Origin: Nemertoderma westbladi
Taxonomy: Eukaryota; Xenacoelomorpha; Nemertodermatida; Nemertodermatidae
DNA length: 64,000 nt
Reading direction: 5' to 3'
NCBI GenBank assembly: GCA_032718475.1
Contig: JAUCBJ010005318.1
Location: 1 to 64,000 of the forward strand
Below are positions 31,880 through 44,260 of this stretch, piece by piece (position 1 is the first letter of the stretch; each line of letters starts with the position of its first letter). The notes beneath the pieces are model-generated. The model saw only the letters and a list, made by a program, of their open reading frames with translations, was not told where the DNA came from and did not search any database. The translations under genes were made by a program, and so were the position numbers.

Positions 31880-32032
31880 GAACTTAGATCTTTGCGAATT
31901 TATGTCCTTCCTATGTATGCATATATGCGAACATAGATCCTATCTGGGTGAACTTAGATCCTATAACTAGGTGAACTCAGATCCCACGTTAAAGCAAAGC
32001 GATCAACTTAGATCTTAGGTGAACTTAGATCC
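31880..32032 (+). repeat. Cluster of six (GGT)GAACTTAGATCC motifs
   Basis: Copies occur at 31880, 31929 (one change), 31947, 31970 (one change), 32001 and 32018, all in the same orientation with irregular spacing of 18-49 bp. Irregular spacing with a conserved core is more like a binding-site cluster than a simple tandem array. Confidence 0.6.
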
Positions 32033-32160
32033 AATTTTTACAAATTCACTAGCACCCGCTAGAGGAAAAGCCAAACTTATATCCCGGGTGTACTGTGCGT
32101 TTGACTACGTTCTATCGATTATAGTGTATTTGTACTGTGTGTTACATTGAGCATATAAAC

Positions 32161-32201
32161 TGTGAGCACAGACTCATGTATATGAGCGCTGTGCTCACAG
32201 A
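32161..32201. repeat. 41-nt hairpin
   Basis: CTGTGAGCACAG pairs perfectly with CTGTGCTCACAG, and the inner CTCAT pairs with ATGAG around GTAT, giving a 17-bp stem with one small internal loop. Confidence 0.7.
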
Positions 32202-32295
32202 TCCCCATTGGTGACATCTGCTTTGCTGAAATCAAGACTGCAGCTGGGAGCATCAAGACCAATATCTTGCCATAGTGGAGTATATGGCGTGCCTC
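32202..32295 (+). pseudogene. Short fragment of the 39-kb LINE family
   Basis: This 94-bp piece aligns with the LINE at about 39193-39287. Shared words include CCATTGG.GA.ATCT.CTTTGC and CATTAAGACCAAT/CATCAAGACCAAT. It corresponds to the N-terminal part of the RT domain (KSIKTN). Diverged and stopped. Confidence 0.6.
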
Positions 32296-32831
32296 ATGTC
32301 TTTAACCCGCCGCCCGCGGAATCCGCCCAGACCACTATAAAAGCCGCTGCCATTTCTAACGGGTTGGAGGTATGACCTTGAAACTTCATGAATTTTACTC
32401 AAATTTATTCCTCTTTCAACTGAAAAAAACCGTGGCTCTAACCTCATCGCCCGTTTTATTCATACATCACCTTTTTCGCACCCATGTCAGCATGTTTGAA
32501 AATAAATAAAAAAAAATTATAGAGTAAAATGTAAAGTTCCCCAAAACCATACAAATCCCATTCTAAATCGCTTTTTTGGATGTGGCGTTTTGTACAATAT
32601 ATCTAGTGTTTAGTTCAGAGGCCTATCAGGTGGTTTTCGTGCGGGCACAAAAATTGGGTGCTACACGAAATTTTTAAAATTGATTGTTTCGAAATTATCA
32701 TATTTGATCTATATTCCCGTGATATTTAGGCCTAGGTTTTCTGTGACCGCGAATTCAATGTATTTGAAATGAAGTTCACAGGAGTAACGCATTTACATTT
32801 TTCGTCAATCAATAATGTATATAATGTAATA
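32296..32831. other. Intergenic, nothing identified
   Basis: No gene or partner repeat recognised. Confidence 0.4.
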
Positions 32832-32833
32832 TA

Positions 32834-34376
32834 CAGTCCCGCTCTCAAAAAGCATGCCTTTGATCAAACATTGATCAAACTTTGATCAAACATTGATCAA
32901 AGTTTGATCAAAATGTGTCCATAGAATATCATTGAAAGTAGCATTGACATTGAAAGGACATTGATGGCATATTGAAATGACCTTGAAATCGATGGACCGA
33001 AATTCCAGACTTTCTGTCTCATATTGAAATGACATTGAAATGATTTCAAGGTAACAGTTTACATCGCTCTTCTGCGGCATGCCTTTGAACTCAGACTCCC
33101 GCGGAGAACTGGCTTTTGTTAATGGCCAAGCCGCGATGTGATTGACAGGGCGGTGGATGGAGCTTGCTTGACTTTGTGGATGGACAGCGATTGGATTTAC
33201 ATGGCAGTGTTGTTGGTCTTGTTCTTGTAGGGCAGGGCCTATTATTACACTAACAACTAGTTCAGAAAAACAGCCTTTGGAATATTTTTAAATGATTGTT
33301 ATATTAGAAATTAGTTTCAATGTTCCTTAAATCAGAATCAAGGCCAAAGACCTCGATTGACGTAGCAGCGCGATGTCTGCCGTTGCATTGCCTTTGCTTA
33401 TACAGTAATTGTGTAAATTCGACAAGCTTCCTTCCTGCCCCTGTCTCTAAGTATACTAATAAATGTAAATAAAGAAATAAATAAATCCAAGCGCCAGCGC
33501 CAGCGCACCCCTTAAAATACCTTCTAAAAATGTACGTAATTTAATTTTAATACTCTGATAAGGTAATAATTATATTGAAAATCTCATTTGTTTTAAAATA
33601 AACTATGTTATGTACATCATTAGTTACGTATTTTTTAATTCAGATTAACGTATTGTAATTATAATTTTTTAAATATTAAAAATCAAATTGGGTTAGTAAT
33701 ACTTATTAAGTTCTGCTCATTCATTTTTAATTAATGGAGGGTTTTAACCATCCGGCCGACACAGCAGGTCGTTGTAAGACAAGGCATCAATATAACCCCA
33801 GTGATCCCATACCCTCTCTTGTTGTGGAGTGTTACTATATCATTGTACAAGCTGCGGACCTGCACCCCCCCCCCCCCCCCCCCCCCCATTCTAATGTATT
33901 GTAGCCATCCACCCAGCACATTGCGTAACTCAGAATTAAACTCCACACAGCCCATACCCGCCCTTGCTTTCATTACCACCACACCGCCAAGTGGAGATTC
34001 AATTGCGGCTGTTATTTTCTGATAATTGCTGTAAATTATTATAACCTAGGCTTTAACTGGTTTAAATAACGGCTATAGCTTACAAACCTATGGTATGATA
34101 TGGACGTGGTGTCCTGTGTGATCTGCAGACATCCTACAGAGCACATGGAGCATTACACACACAGGGAGAGCGAGAGAGAGAGAGAGAGAGAGAGGGCTGC
34201 TTGATTGACACACGGCTCAGTGGGAATCTAGACTTTGAAGTGCAGCGCCTTTGGTAGAACTCAATGGCAGGATTTATAAGCCTGGTTCATTTCAATATTT
34301 GATCAAACTTTGATCAATGTTTGATCAAAGTTTGATCAATGTTTGATCAAAGGAATGCTTTTTGAGAGCGGGACTG
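32834..34376. mobile_element. TA-flanked non-autonomous Tc1/mariner-type element
   Basis: TA precedes CAGTCCCGCTCTCAAAAAGC at 32834, and the inverse ends at 34376, followed by TA. Terminal inverted repeats extend about 75 bp through copies of TTTGATCAAAC/ATTGATCAAA, each itself palindromic. TA duplication and CAGT-type ends fit Tc1/mariner. No transposase frame is seen. The interior holds 23 C at 33865-33887 and a GA run at 34167-34193. Confidence 0.75.
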
Positions 34377-34752
34377 TATCAATAATGTGACAGGTAATAA
34401 ATCAATTTAGAGTCGTAGCTTACAGCACCATCAATCCTAATCTATCCTGCAGACAAGAAAACCTATACCAAATTACCAACAACACTATTTATATTATACT
34501 GTAGTTGTTATATCAGCAATTATTTCATTGGCGTTCATTCAACCCTGACCCTTCCTTCCCTTTACTATCGACCCTGCTTAGAATAAGTCATTTTATTTCT
34601 GTATGCCTGAAATTATAATTATCCGTGATGGGATATGCGTCCAGTGCCACCCCCCCCCCCCCCCCCCCCCCCCACCTTTTCGCTAATAATTGCTATATTA
34701 TAATTTACATAAAATGAATAATTATTTCGAAACAAATAATTTTGTAAATTTC

Positions 34753-34972
34753 GTGATGCACCCACTTTTAGTGCACGCATGAAAAATGGTAGTTGCGTTA
34801 CTTGGATGAACTCCATTTCATTAACATTGAATAAATCGCGGAAATATAGATTATAAGGAATATTTAAAAAAATACAAATTTTGAAAATTTTGTGATGACC
34901 CACTTTTAGTGTCCGCACGAAAAATGGTAGTTGCATTACTTCTATCAACTCAATTTCATTACCATTGATTTA
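34753..34972. repeat. Two-copy tandem duplication, about 143-bp period
   Basis: CCCACTTTTAGTG, then CATGAAAAATGGTAGTTGC and CATTTCATTAaCATTGA recur at about 34753-34830 and 34896-34972. A 24-C run precedes them at 34650-34673. Confidence 0.65.
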
Positions 34973-35036
34973 GCCACCACAAATATACAAATGGCAAGCT
35001 GTGTTTTCGAGGTGTTTCTTATTATACGTATATTAT

Positions 35037-36450
35037 AGGAACTGTTCTAGTGGTTTTAACCTCGAATGATAAGTTTATTATACAGTCGAAACGCGTACTG
35101 ATGCGTGATTTGATGAGATATGATATTGATGAATTTCAATAAAAAGAAACGGATTATATAAAAAAAGGCGTTCTGGGAAAAACGCATTTAAAGTTTTACG
35201 ACATGTATATTTTTCTTCTTGCAAGACCCTATGGACTAGAACGACAGTTTCTGACTCAAAATTTTACGAGGAATCCGAAAATTTTGATTTAAACCACGTA
35301 GACGCAATCCTTTGTTCGCAAATATCTAATGACAGACAAATTGGCAAAATGACGGACAGTCAGACAGGCGGACAATTGGCAAAATGACGGACAGTCAGAC
35401 AGGCGGACAGACAGTCTAGATTTCGTGAAATGTGAAAACTGACATCAGAAATGAAATCACGAACCCGAGAAACCCCCATAGCAAAAGTTTGTAGTCAGTT
35501 TGTATGCTTTCTTAATGTTTGACGGGCAGTCTGACAAAAAGACGGACAGACAGACAAATGGACAGACAATTTATATTAAGTAAAATATTAAAACAAACAT
35601 CGGAAATGAAATCACGACCCCAAAAAACTTCTTTAGCGAGAATTTTAGTTAGTTAGGATGCTTTCTTAATGTTTGACGGGCAGTCTGACAAAAAGACGGA
35701 CAGACAGACAAATGGACAGACAATTTATATTAAGTAAAATATTAAAACAAACATCGGAAATGAAATCACGACCCCAAAAAACTTCTTTAGCGAGAATTTT
35801 AGTTAGTTAGGATGCTTTCTTAATGTTTGACGGGCAGTCTGACAAAAAGACGGACAGACAGACAAATGGACAGACAATTTATATTAAGTAAAATATTAAA
35901 ACAAACATCGGAAATGAAACCACGACCCCAAAAAACTTCTTTAGCGAGAATTTTAGTTAGTTAGGATGCTTTCTTAATGTTTGACAGACAGTCTGACAAA
36001 AAGACGGACAGACAGACTAACGGACAGACAGTCTATATTACGTGAAATGTGAAAACTGACATCGGAAATGAAATCACGAACCCAAAAACCTCTATGGCGA
36101 GAATTTTAGTTAGCCTGTATTCTTTCTTAATGTTTGACAGACAAACAGACCGACAGACAGAAATATGAATGGATGTCTAGTGTCGTTTTGAACTCTGAAC
36201 TCGTTTTGAAGAAATTATGAGCGATTACCCTTTAGTTTTCGTAAAATTATTCCAAAATGGAAAATGATAGAAGCTAAGTGTAATATACCACTAGATAGCC
36301 CGAAAAATTCTCTACCAGAATCCACCATAAAAAAATATCGATTTTTTTTTATATAATCCGTTTCTACTTGACGCGCCACAAATTTGTACGGTTAATTTAT
36401 TTTCGATAAAATAACCTTATCATTCGAGGTTAAGACCCAGAACAGTTCCT
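35037..36450. mobile_element. Fold-back element containing a 154-bp minisatellite
   Basis: The left end reads AGGAACTGTTCT, then TTAACCTCGAATGATAAG, then ACGGATTATATAAAAAAA. The right end is the inverse of the same three blocks, ending AGAACAGTTCCT at 36450 (counting the mismatched middle, arms are about 110-130 bp). The centre is a minisatellite. No transposase or clear target duplication was found, so the superfamily is unknown. Confidence 0.7.
35350..36150. repeat. Minisatellite, 154-bp units, about five copies
   Basis: Boundaries measured at the TTTGACGGGCAG or TTTGACAGACAG word fall at 35521, 35675, 35829, 35983 and 36136, a period of 154 (last 153). Each unit contains GACGGACAGACAGACAAA, a spacer with AAACATCGGAAATGAAATCA and a TTTAGTTAGTTAGGATGC tail. 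The three central units are almost identical. Confidence 0.9.
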
Positions 36451-38437
36451 AATATATTTATTGTTAGTGAGTTACTGTACTCTAATTCAAAGAAACAACT
36501 TATTTACACCCCGTAATTAAGCTATAATGTGTTATAAAGTTGTGAAAACATTAGTAACTTGTAAAAACTACAAATTACTGTACAAACAAAATACACATTG
36601 CTAACAATACTCATTGCAATACTCTTTGACAACCAAACACAGTTATTATTAAATGAGAGTTAAATATTTTTAAGTCGCTCCATGTTCCTTCATAGTCAAC
36701 GAGACGCCACCTTCGATATTTCTTCCGCTCCAACATGGAGGAACGCAAGTTGGTCGGCCTCTACGATCGCCGTGACAATTTGTACTCCTTGAATCCTGCG
36801 CGTTCTTTCGTGCCATGCCACGTTAGTGTCTTTGCAACGTCATCCATTTATTTGCGATAGAACTATTCCTGTGATTTATCAGGCCTAAAAAAAGCAAAAT
36901 GGGGTGTCGTTTCAGCCTATGGAAGTATTTCTGGGCTTCTAACTGGCTGTTCCTTCAATAAGCTCACCTCATTGGTTAACACTCTCCCATAGCCAAAAGG
37001 TGTGTCGGTTCAGCCCAATTGACAGAATAAGGGGTGTCGGTTGGGGAAAATCACTTTTATTACTTGTAAATTTTACACACTGTAGGCCTGCCTACTGCTT
37101 CCGTACTAAACAGGTAAATCACAATTATTTTGTCTAGAACTCTAATGTTTGTGTTATTTGTTAACACAACATTCATTGGGTTTAGTTAATTAACAAATAC
37201 TACTGCCATATGAAATTATAGAATTAATTCACAATAATAATGGCGCGAGCCACGTACAGTAGTAGGCGAAACTGTTTGCGTTATTTTCATTCTGGCCCCG
37301 GGTACCCCCCAAATCACAAACTTCTAAACAAAATAACGATAAAAAACACAAAATTCTAATTATTTGGTGTATGGGAGCCCAAAATTATTTAGAATCAGAT
37401 TGTGAAGAATTAGTTGATGCAACAGTTCGTCTATAAGGCATCAGTTAGCAGCGAATAAATTAACATTCAATCCAAACTATTCTTTTTTCACGATCTGCAT
37501 GACAAATCCTAAGTTTCCCCAACACCAATAATTACGGTGAATAGTATTTCGGGATCTAGCGCAACCCCCGGGAACTTACATCGGCGTCCATTCCCTGTTC
37601 AGGAACTGACGGCAACAGAAGCATTTGTAAACTGACAGTGTTGGGGGGGGGGGGGGGGGGGGGGGGGTTTGGAGGGTGTGGTCAATAAAGGGAAATTAAG
37701 TACTTGTCATTAGTTTTTGTCGCCTTAATAACTTACAAGTGTGATTTAAATCTTAAATGTCCACGCCGGGAGGGTTCATAATTCCTACTGTAGGATGGAG
37801 GAAGCAGCATTGTCTATCACTAGGGCGACGATGACGAATAATGTCGCTTAATAAGGAAACAAATATAGGACACTAAATAATATGCATCCCGGGGGTGTCC
37901 CAGGGAAATCCCCGGGATATCCAATGTAGTTTAATATAAAATTTGGGGATATTAGGGTTTATAGTAGCCATGGTCTTGCCCCACATAATGCAGTATTGGG
38001 GCTTGGTGATGGACTGACGGATGGTGACCAGTGACGAATTGTAGTTGCTAAACTACCTACGTATACAACAGTTTAGTGACTACGGAGATACCGTGCTGCA
38101 CTGCAGCACTGTGCACTGTGCCGCGACAATCACAGAATCAGAGTGTGAACGGACTGGTTACCGGTTCTGGGTTGCTAAGCAATCAGCTCAGCTACTACAG
38201 TACTACTGAGGTAACGCGAGATAGGTACCAGGGTACCGGTACTGTAGCTGTCTGGCTGTAGGTGTTTTGGTCGTTAGGTCCTGTGTCGTTAGGTCATTGG
38301 TCAAAGCAGGAATATGGAATATTAGTTCCTGCTTTGCCTTTAATTCAGTACGGCTGACTGCAGTAGTTGGTACTGGTAGTTTTATTTATATTTATACAGA
38401 TGATTTTCACCTGATCTGTGTTGCTGTGTTATTATAT
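36451..38437. other. Intergenic; possible small exon at 36735
   Basis: An ATG in good Kozak context (36735) opens about 37 codons beginning MEERKLVGLYDRRDNLYSLN. That faintly recalls the start of a MADF domain, but the rest does not fit and no donor is clear. A run of 25 G lies at 37643-37667. No other gene seen. Confidence 0.3.
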
Positions 38438-38445
38438 TATTTTAG

Positions 38446-41400
38446 CAGTGCCGGATTAAGCCTCTGGTGGCCCTCTAAGGCACATTTTAGTAATTTCCAA
38501 AAATGGCCCGCAAATTTAATATTTTTCCGCAAACCCTTTCAAAAGAAAAAGCTGCTAAAGACAACTGAAATTGTCAAAATGTTGCGAAGGAAATATAAAG
38601 TATTTTCGTTAGATGACTCGTTGCCAATAAGTACCAATTACTTTATTGCCAATAAGTACCAATTACTTTAATAATAAGTACTTTGCAAAAATAGTTTTCA
38701 TCAAGAATAGTAACATTACGAAACGGCCTATCATGCCTATAAAACCTTTGCTATAAAAAGTGTAATGGTTTTGGTAGAATTTCTCAAGCTTTAATTTTTA
38801 ATATATTCATGGGATCATTACTGCATTACCCCGAATCTATTTGTTTTATTTATAAAGGTACTATTATGAAACTTTAACACAATGATCTGTGATCTTTTAT
38901 ATACTATGAAAATTGAGTATAGATAGCTTCATAAACCGTTTGTTCGAAAAATATGGCACTTTTTGAGCAGGTCGGTTTTTTTTCAAAAGTTATATAAATT
39001 TTAAGGCATTTATATCTGCTTTTATCTGCTTACTGGGCGGAAAAGCCAACCAACCACCAAGGTTAAGGCTGAATCACCAGCCGATCGCCTCAATGGTTGG
39101 AAAGCCCACTTTGAAAAGCTCCTCAATAATGACAGGGTATTGCCTGATAACTTTATAGAAGTAAAGGTGTCTGAGTCTGTACTCCCAGATATTCCCATTG
39201 GCGATATCTCCTTTGCAGAAGTGAAGGCTGCTGCAAAGAGCATTAAGACCAATCGTGCCAGTGGAGTAGATGGTGTTCCCCCTGAGGTCTTTAAAATACC
39301 TGAGTGTTTAAAGCTCATCTATCCCATCATAGTAGACATGTACCGTACAACAAGAGTCCCACAAGAAATGAAAACAAATAAGTTGGTGCCAGTTCCCAAG
39401 AAGGGCAACCTAACACTCTATGGTTCTTTTCGGGGAATCTCATTGATCTCGATTGCTGCAAAGCTACACAATAGGATTCTATTAAATCGCATCAGGGATC
39501 CCATTGAGAGACTGCTCCGTGGAAATCAGAATGGGTTCCGTAAAGGTCGTGGGACCATGGAGCCCATTTTGGCACTTAGAAGGATAATTGAAGAATTATC
39601 AAAAAAGAAAGACAGGCATCTGGCTGTTATCTTTGTTGACTTCTTCAAGGCCTTTGATTCAGTCTCTCGATCACGTATGTTCAGCATACTTTCATTATAT
39701 GGGATTCCTGATGAAATTATTGCAGCAATCAGATCAGTATACGATGGTTCGACAACATTTGTGTCTACTGTTGACGGTGACACAGAACCATTTGAAGTGT
39801 TATGGGGCGTCCTCCAAGGAGACACACTTGCACCATTCTTGTTCATTATTGTGGTTGACTATGTTCTACGCATGTCCTTAGATCATCATAATGATGATGG
39901 GGTGATGATAACTCCACCTACTGGCTCCAGAAGTCGAGGAAATCCTGCCAAGTACCTAACTGATCTAGACTTCGCTGATGACTTAGGAGTACTCTCAGAA
40001 TCATTAGAGGGAGCCCAACGGCTCCTCAGCTCATTAGAACATGCTGCTTCTAGTGTTGGTCTTTTTATTAACTCCAGAAAGACCAAAATTCTGACAGTTA
40101 ACTTTGAAAGTCCTCAGCAAGTCTCTGATCGGATGAGCATAAGCTCAAAGGATGGTATGCTTGAGCATGTGGACGACTTCTGTTACCTGGGATCATGGAT
40201 CCGGAAGTCAGGTGAGGACCTTCGAATACGTAAGGGAAAGGCATGGGCAGCCTTGAATAGGCTTTCCAGGATTTGGAAGTCACCGAGAATTAATCGGAAA
40301 CTTAAGGTCCGATTATTTAGAGCAGCAGTAGTTCCAGTACTCCTCTATGGGAGTCCATGCTGGGCTCTAACTGCTGAGGACACCAAATCTCTGGATGGCA
40401 CATTCACAAGAATGCTACGCCGGGTTCATTGTGTCAAGTACAATGCACACATCTCCAACCAGACACTATATAACATTGGAGGTGTCTCATTGGTTCCCCC
40501 AAGCTTGACACTAGAACAAAATCGCCTCCGCTTTGCAGGACATTGCTTTCGCCGTGAGGACCAGCCAGTGCATAATCTTGTACTTTGGCAGCCTCATGGA
40601 GTGAATAAGCATGGTGGACAGCCCATGACTTTCTTGAGACGCATCTTAAAGGACACTGGCCTTAAAGATGCGGATGATCTAGCAAATGTCATGGGTGATA
40701 GGGAGTTGTGGCGGTGCAATTTTGTTGACAAGCCGGCACAGCATTCTTAAAAATGCAGCTGCAATGCAGCATGCCGATCCTAGTAGTATGTAAATTAGCT
40801 CATCTTTGAGGATCTTTAATACCACCTGCATTAAATTTCTTGGTCCAAGACTTTGTTAAATGGACCTAGATATGTATGCTATCTTCTATGAAAACTTTAA
40901 AACAATTTCATTAGCACAAAATTATTGTTTTTGAAAAATTTATGGGGGTTTTAGTATGTCCGGGCTATATTTTGGGATTCAAATATTTTGGATAGACAAA
41001 GTGTAGCAGTTACAAAATCGGTTCTAGAAGATCCCAACGATAGTATTCCTAAAGCTGCTGAACATTTTGGTATATGTGTTTGATGGCAATTGAGTAAAAA
41101 ATAAAATAGTAGGGAATTTAGTGATGATAAAAGTCAAAATCGACAAACTGATAAAAAGGTTGTTTTATACAGAGAGTCATAAATATCAGCAATATATTAT
41201 GTTGTTGAAAAGAGCAGTTTTGAGGTCAAAAAATAATTCAATGGTGAAAACCGATATCACCTCATGAAAGCCCTTCTATTAAACAACAAAAAATTGTGTA
41301 AATTTTCGAAAATTTCATTTCTGTAGGGGTTATATAGTTGGCCCCTTTAAGGCTGACTGGCCCCTTTAGGCATTTAACAATTTTGATCGGATCGCGGGAA

Positions 41401-42293
41401 TGTGTTATTTATTTGCTGTAGGTTTCGCAGGATACAGGGATAGGCCTAATTATCTTTACAGGACTTGCTGTGAAATATAGCATAGCACACCAAAAGTGTG
41501 GGCTTAGTGCAAAGATCTAATATTTCTGATCTAGATTTGGACTTGCTGAGAAAGTACAGTAATGTTCTTCGATAAGAGAACAGACTTGGAAAAAGTACTT
41601 TTTGTCACTAATTTTAATTTACCCAAATTCAATTACAGTATGCTGTCCGAGACTTTTAGGTTTTGCAGGAATTGCACCTAAAATGCCATCGAATGCAAAA
41701 TTCAATACACGAGGGCAGAACATCTGAATTTCGGTTAAATGAAATTACAGTAGTGACAATAAGTTATTTCTGACACGTTTTTTTTTATCAACAACTATTT
41801 TATCTACAACTAATTTATCCTTTTTTTTATCTATTAGGGCCTACATGTATTTATAAAACTCGTTTCCGGTAAAAAAAATTTCGCACGACCATATCTCCAC
41901 GCCATACATTTACTATGTACAGTATTCCAGTATGTCACCACGTCATTATTTGGTTGTTCTAGAAAGTTTAAGAGCATAACTACAATTAATTCCCAACAAA
42001 TAAATAAAATTAAATTCACCATTGTTCATAATTAGCACTTTAAAGTTTTACTGCCCATGTTTTATTATTTCCCTGCCATCAGGTCTCGAACTAATAACAC
42101 AGCACCTGTCCGTTAATTGTCTGAGCTAGAATTTTCTATCACAAATTTCTACAAATTTTAGTGAGAAAAAATGTGGACTTTTCAGATAAAAATATTTTTT
42201 TTCACAGGAATGACTCGCTGAGAAAAAATGGCCCGTATTTTCGGCTAGCCCTAAGGCACGTGCCTTATATGCTTTAAGGTTAATCCGGCACTG
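38446..42293. mobile_element. hAT-type DNA transposon, 3.85 kb, with nested LINE
   Basis: The left end is CAGTGCCGGATTAAGCC and the right end its inverse GGTTAATCCGGCACTG. The direct repeat TATTTTAG flanks both (38438-38445 and 42294-42301), an 8-bp target duplication as made by hAT transposases. No intact hAT transposase is visible; the interior is occupied by a LINE (39030-40750) and AT-rich DNA. A fragment near 40990-41090 reading VLEDPNDSIPKAAEHFGI looks like a helix-turn-helix transposase relic. The right 870 bp were copied in the later tandem duplication (51314-52200). Confidence 0.9.
39030..40750 (+). CDS. Non-LTR retrotransposon reverse transcriptase, 5'-truncated
   Basis: The frame is open from 39005; homology starts near TGRKSQP at 39032 and ends with TAA at 40750. 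Counting from 39140, RT motif A is VDFFKAFD (166-173), motif B GVLQGDTLAPF (223-233) and motif C FADD (278-281). They are followed by CYLGSWI and YGSPCWALTAEDTKSLDGTF, as in widespread invertebrate LINEs. All catalytic Asp residues are intact and there are no stops. The endonuclease half is missing, as expected of a 5'-truncated LINE, so the copy is not autonomous. It is nested in the hAT element. Fragments of the same family lie at 32202, 49213 and 56369. Confidence 0.9.
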
Positions 42294-42654
42294 TATTTTA
42301 GTTTATCTCTGTATGCATTATATTATATATTATCTGATTAGGCCCCTATACAGCTATAGTTGTTGCAGCTGGCACTGCAAGATAGTGAACGTCATTATAA
42401 TTACACAGAAAATTACCGGTATATAATTTACTTTTTTACTTTTAAAATAGATTTAGGGGTATTGCTAAACAGTAAAAAACACCGGCCTGCCGGCACCGGT
42501 AACGCCATTTACAATGTGACACCGCCTGATCGGCAACGGCTGAACGGCACCGATCGAACCCTAAATATTTTATTATTATCTGTATTATATCAGTATATTG
42601 CCAGTTCCAAAACTTACTATGAACTGAGTGGGGCTTCACTATCAGACTACCGGT

Positions 42655-44260
42655 ATGCTTTCCATACAAATACTATTTATATTAACTTGCTTGATTGTTG
42701 TAACTTGTTTGTTTATATGGCGGTTCTATAACTACTTCGACATATTTAGTGATTCAATCTCACATACAGATTATTTCGGACCAATTCACTTGCCGCCTTC
42801 TCGACCACAGGAAACAATTCTATTGTCTCCAAACATTTGTAGCAAAGAAACTTCGACAAACAGTTCATATGAATCGCTACTTTTGATTTATAAATGTAAT
42901 ATGGATGACGTGGAACAAAGATCGGCGATTCGTCGGCTTATGAGAACGCCATCTTACGGACTGGAGGGACATCCAGTTAAATATATATTTATTATGGGAA
43001 ATAAAAACTTGTCTGATGTCGCGGAAAATGAATCATTGTTGTTGGAATCGACGAATTACGACGACATTCTCCACGGGGATTTTCTCGATTCCTACAGGAA
43101 TTTATCGACGAAACTTTTGTTCGGTTGGCGTTGGTTTTCTGACTTGGATTGTCGTCTTTTCTTCCGATACATAATGAGTATCGATATAGACGTATTTCTT
43201 AATCTCAGGTATTTATGGGGCCATTAGTGACCTGGTTAGGTTGAATATCGGTAGAGTACCGGTATCAACAATTATATCTACATCTACAACTCGGCAAGTT
43301 GCAGGTATTGTAAGGGTATGCGTTTCTACTTCGCCCAGATAGGAGGGGAAACTGCCAAATTTATTAATTAAAGGAAAGGATCAGATTACAGTGGCAAATG
43401 GCAATATATTTTTAACTAAAACAATAAACTATAAAGTCAATAGAACAGGTTACAGTTTTATTTTTGGGAGTAATCGGCGGTTATTTGATTAGATTTTAAT
43501 TTCGTGTAAAGTCCCCCCCTTTGAATCCGTTTGTATTTTTTGCACTAAATTGCGCCATGAAGCATTTTTTATTACACCTGAAGGGTTTGTATTAGTTACA
43601 AGTAAAATATTAGGCCAGGATTACTTCCAAGGAAGGTAAATTAATATTTGGCCGCAGTGATGGAGATTTCGCACATATTTTTACAGGAATTTACTTGAGT
43701 TGTTGGATAAAAACAAACGGGATCCGTTGTATTTGGGTTCAATCCATTGGGGTCCCGGTGTCAACAGGAATCCCTCCTCCAGATGGTTCCTCAGTCGCTC
43801 CGAGTACCCGCCAGAGTTCTACCCCGCGTACGCCGCCGGTCTCGGCTACGTTCTCTCCGCCTCGGTCGTTCCGCTCCTATACTCCCATTCGTTCCGCGTT
43901 CCCTCCCTCTATATAGACGACGCGTTCGTAGGTTTGCTAGCGGAGCGGGCGGGCATCACCCCGGTCGACGACGGACGTTTCGTTGCCGATTATCCCGCCC
44001 CTCCCGAATACTCGTACTGCCGTTACCGCGATTTAATCGTAGTTCACGGGTTCGACGCCCACACAAAGTCTCTGATAATGAAAGATATTTGGGATCGACG
44101 GGGAACTACCGATTGTAACCAATTACAAACCATCGCCTATATAGCGATGGTTGTTCTTATATCAATCTTATTAATTTCCTGTAGTTTTTCTACTTACTAC
44201 TATTACTTCTCCTGTAAACCAACTCTCATTAATTGTTGTTTTCTATCGAAACGTATTTAG
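42655..44260 (+). CDS. GT31 beta-1,3-galactosyltransferase-like enzyme, copy A
   Basis: Two exons: 42655-43208 and 43687-44260, joined at CTCAG|GTATTT and TTTACAG|G, giving 375 residues. A type II signal anchor (ILFILTCLIVVTCLFIW) follows a very short cytosolic tail. The GT31 domain shows RSAIRRL, YIFIMGN, YDDILHGDFLDSYRNLSTKL, DxD in SIDIDVFLNL, FYPAYAAGLGYVLS and LYIDDAFVGLLAERAG. The family transfers Gal or GlcNAc in beta-1,3 linkage in the Golgi; the donor cannot be told from sequence. Two departures: the metal site is DID rather than DDD, and residues about 334-360 are a second strongly hydrophobic segment (IAYIAMVVLISILLISC), unusual for GT31. The region upstream of 42655 has no stronger start. 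Confidence 0.85.

Noticed and set aside
36735-36850. MADF-domain exon starting MEERKLVGLYDRR
   Set aside because: Only the first 16 or so residues are suggestive; no splice donor in a suitable place and no continuation.
42360-42731. 123-codon frame overlapping the GT31 start
   Set aside because: Different frame from the GT31 domain and no family match. The GT31 frame with its signal anchor explains the region.
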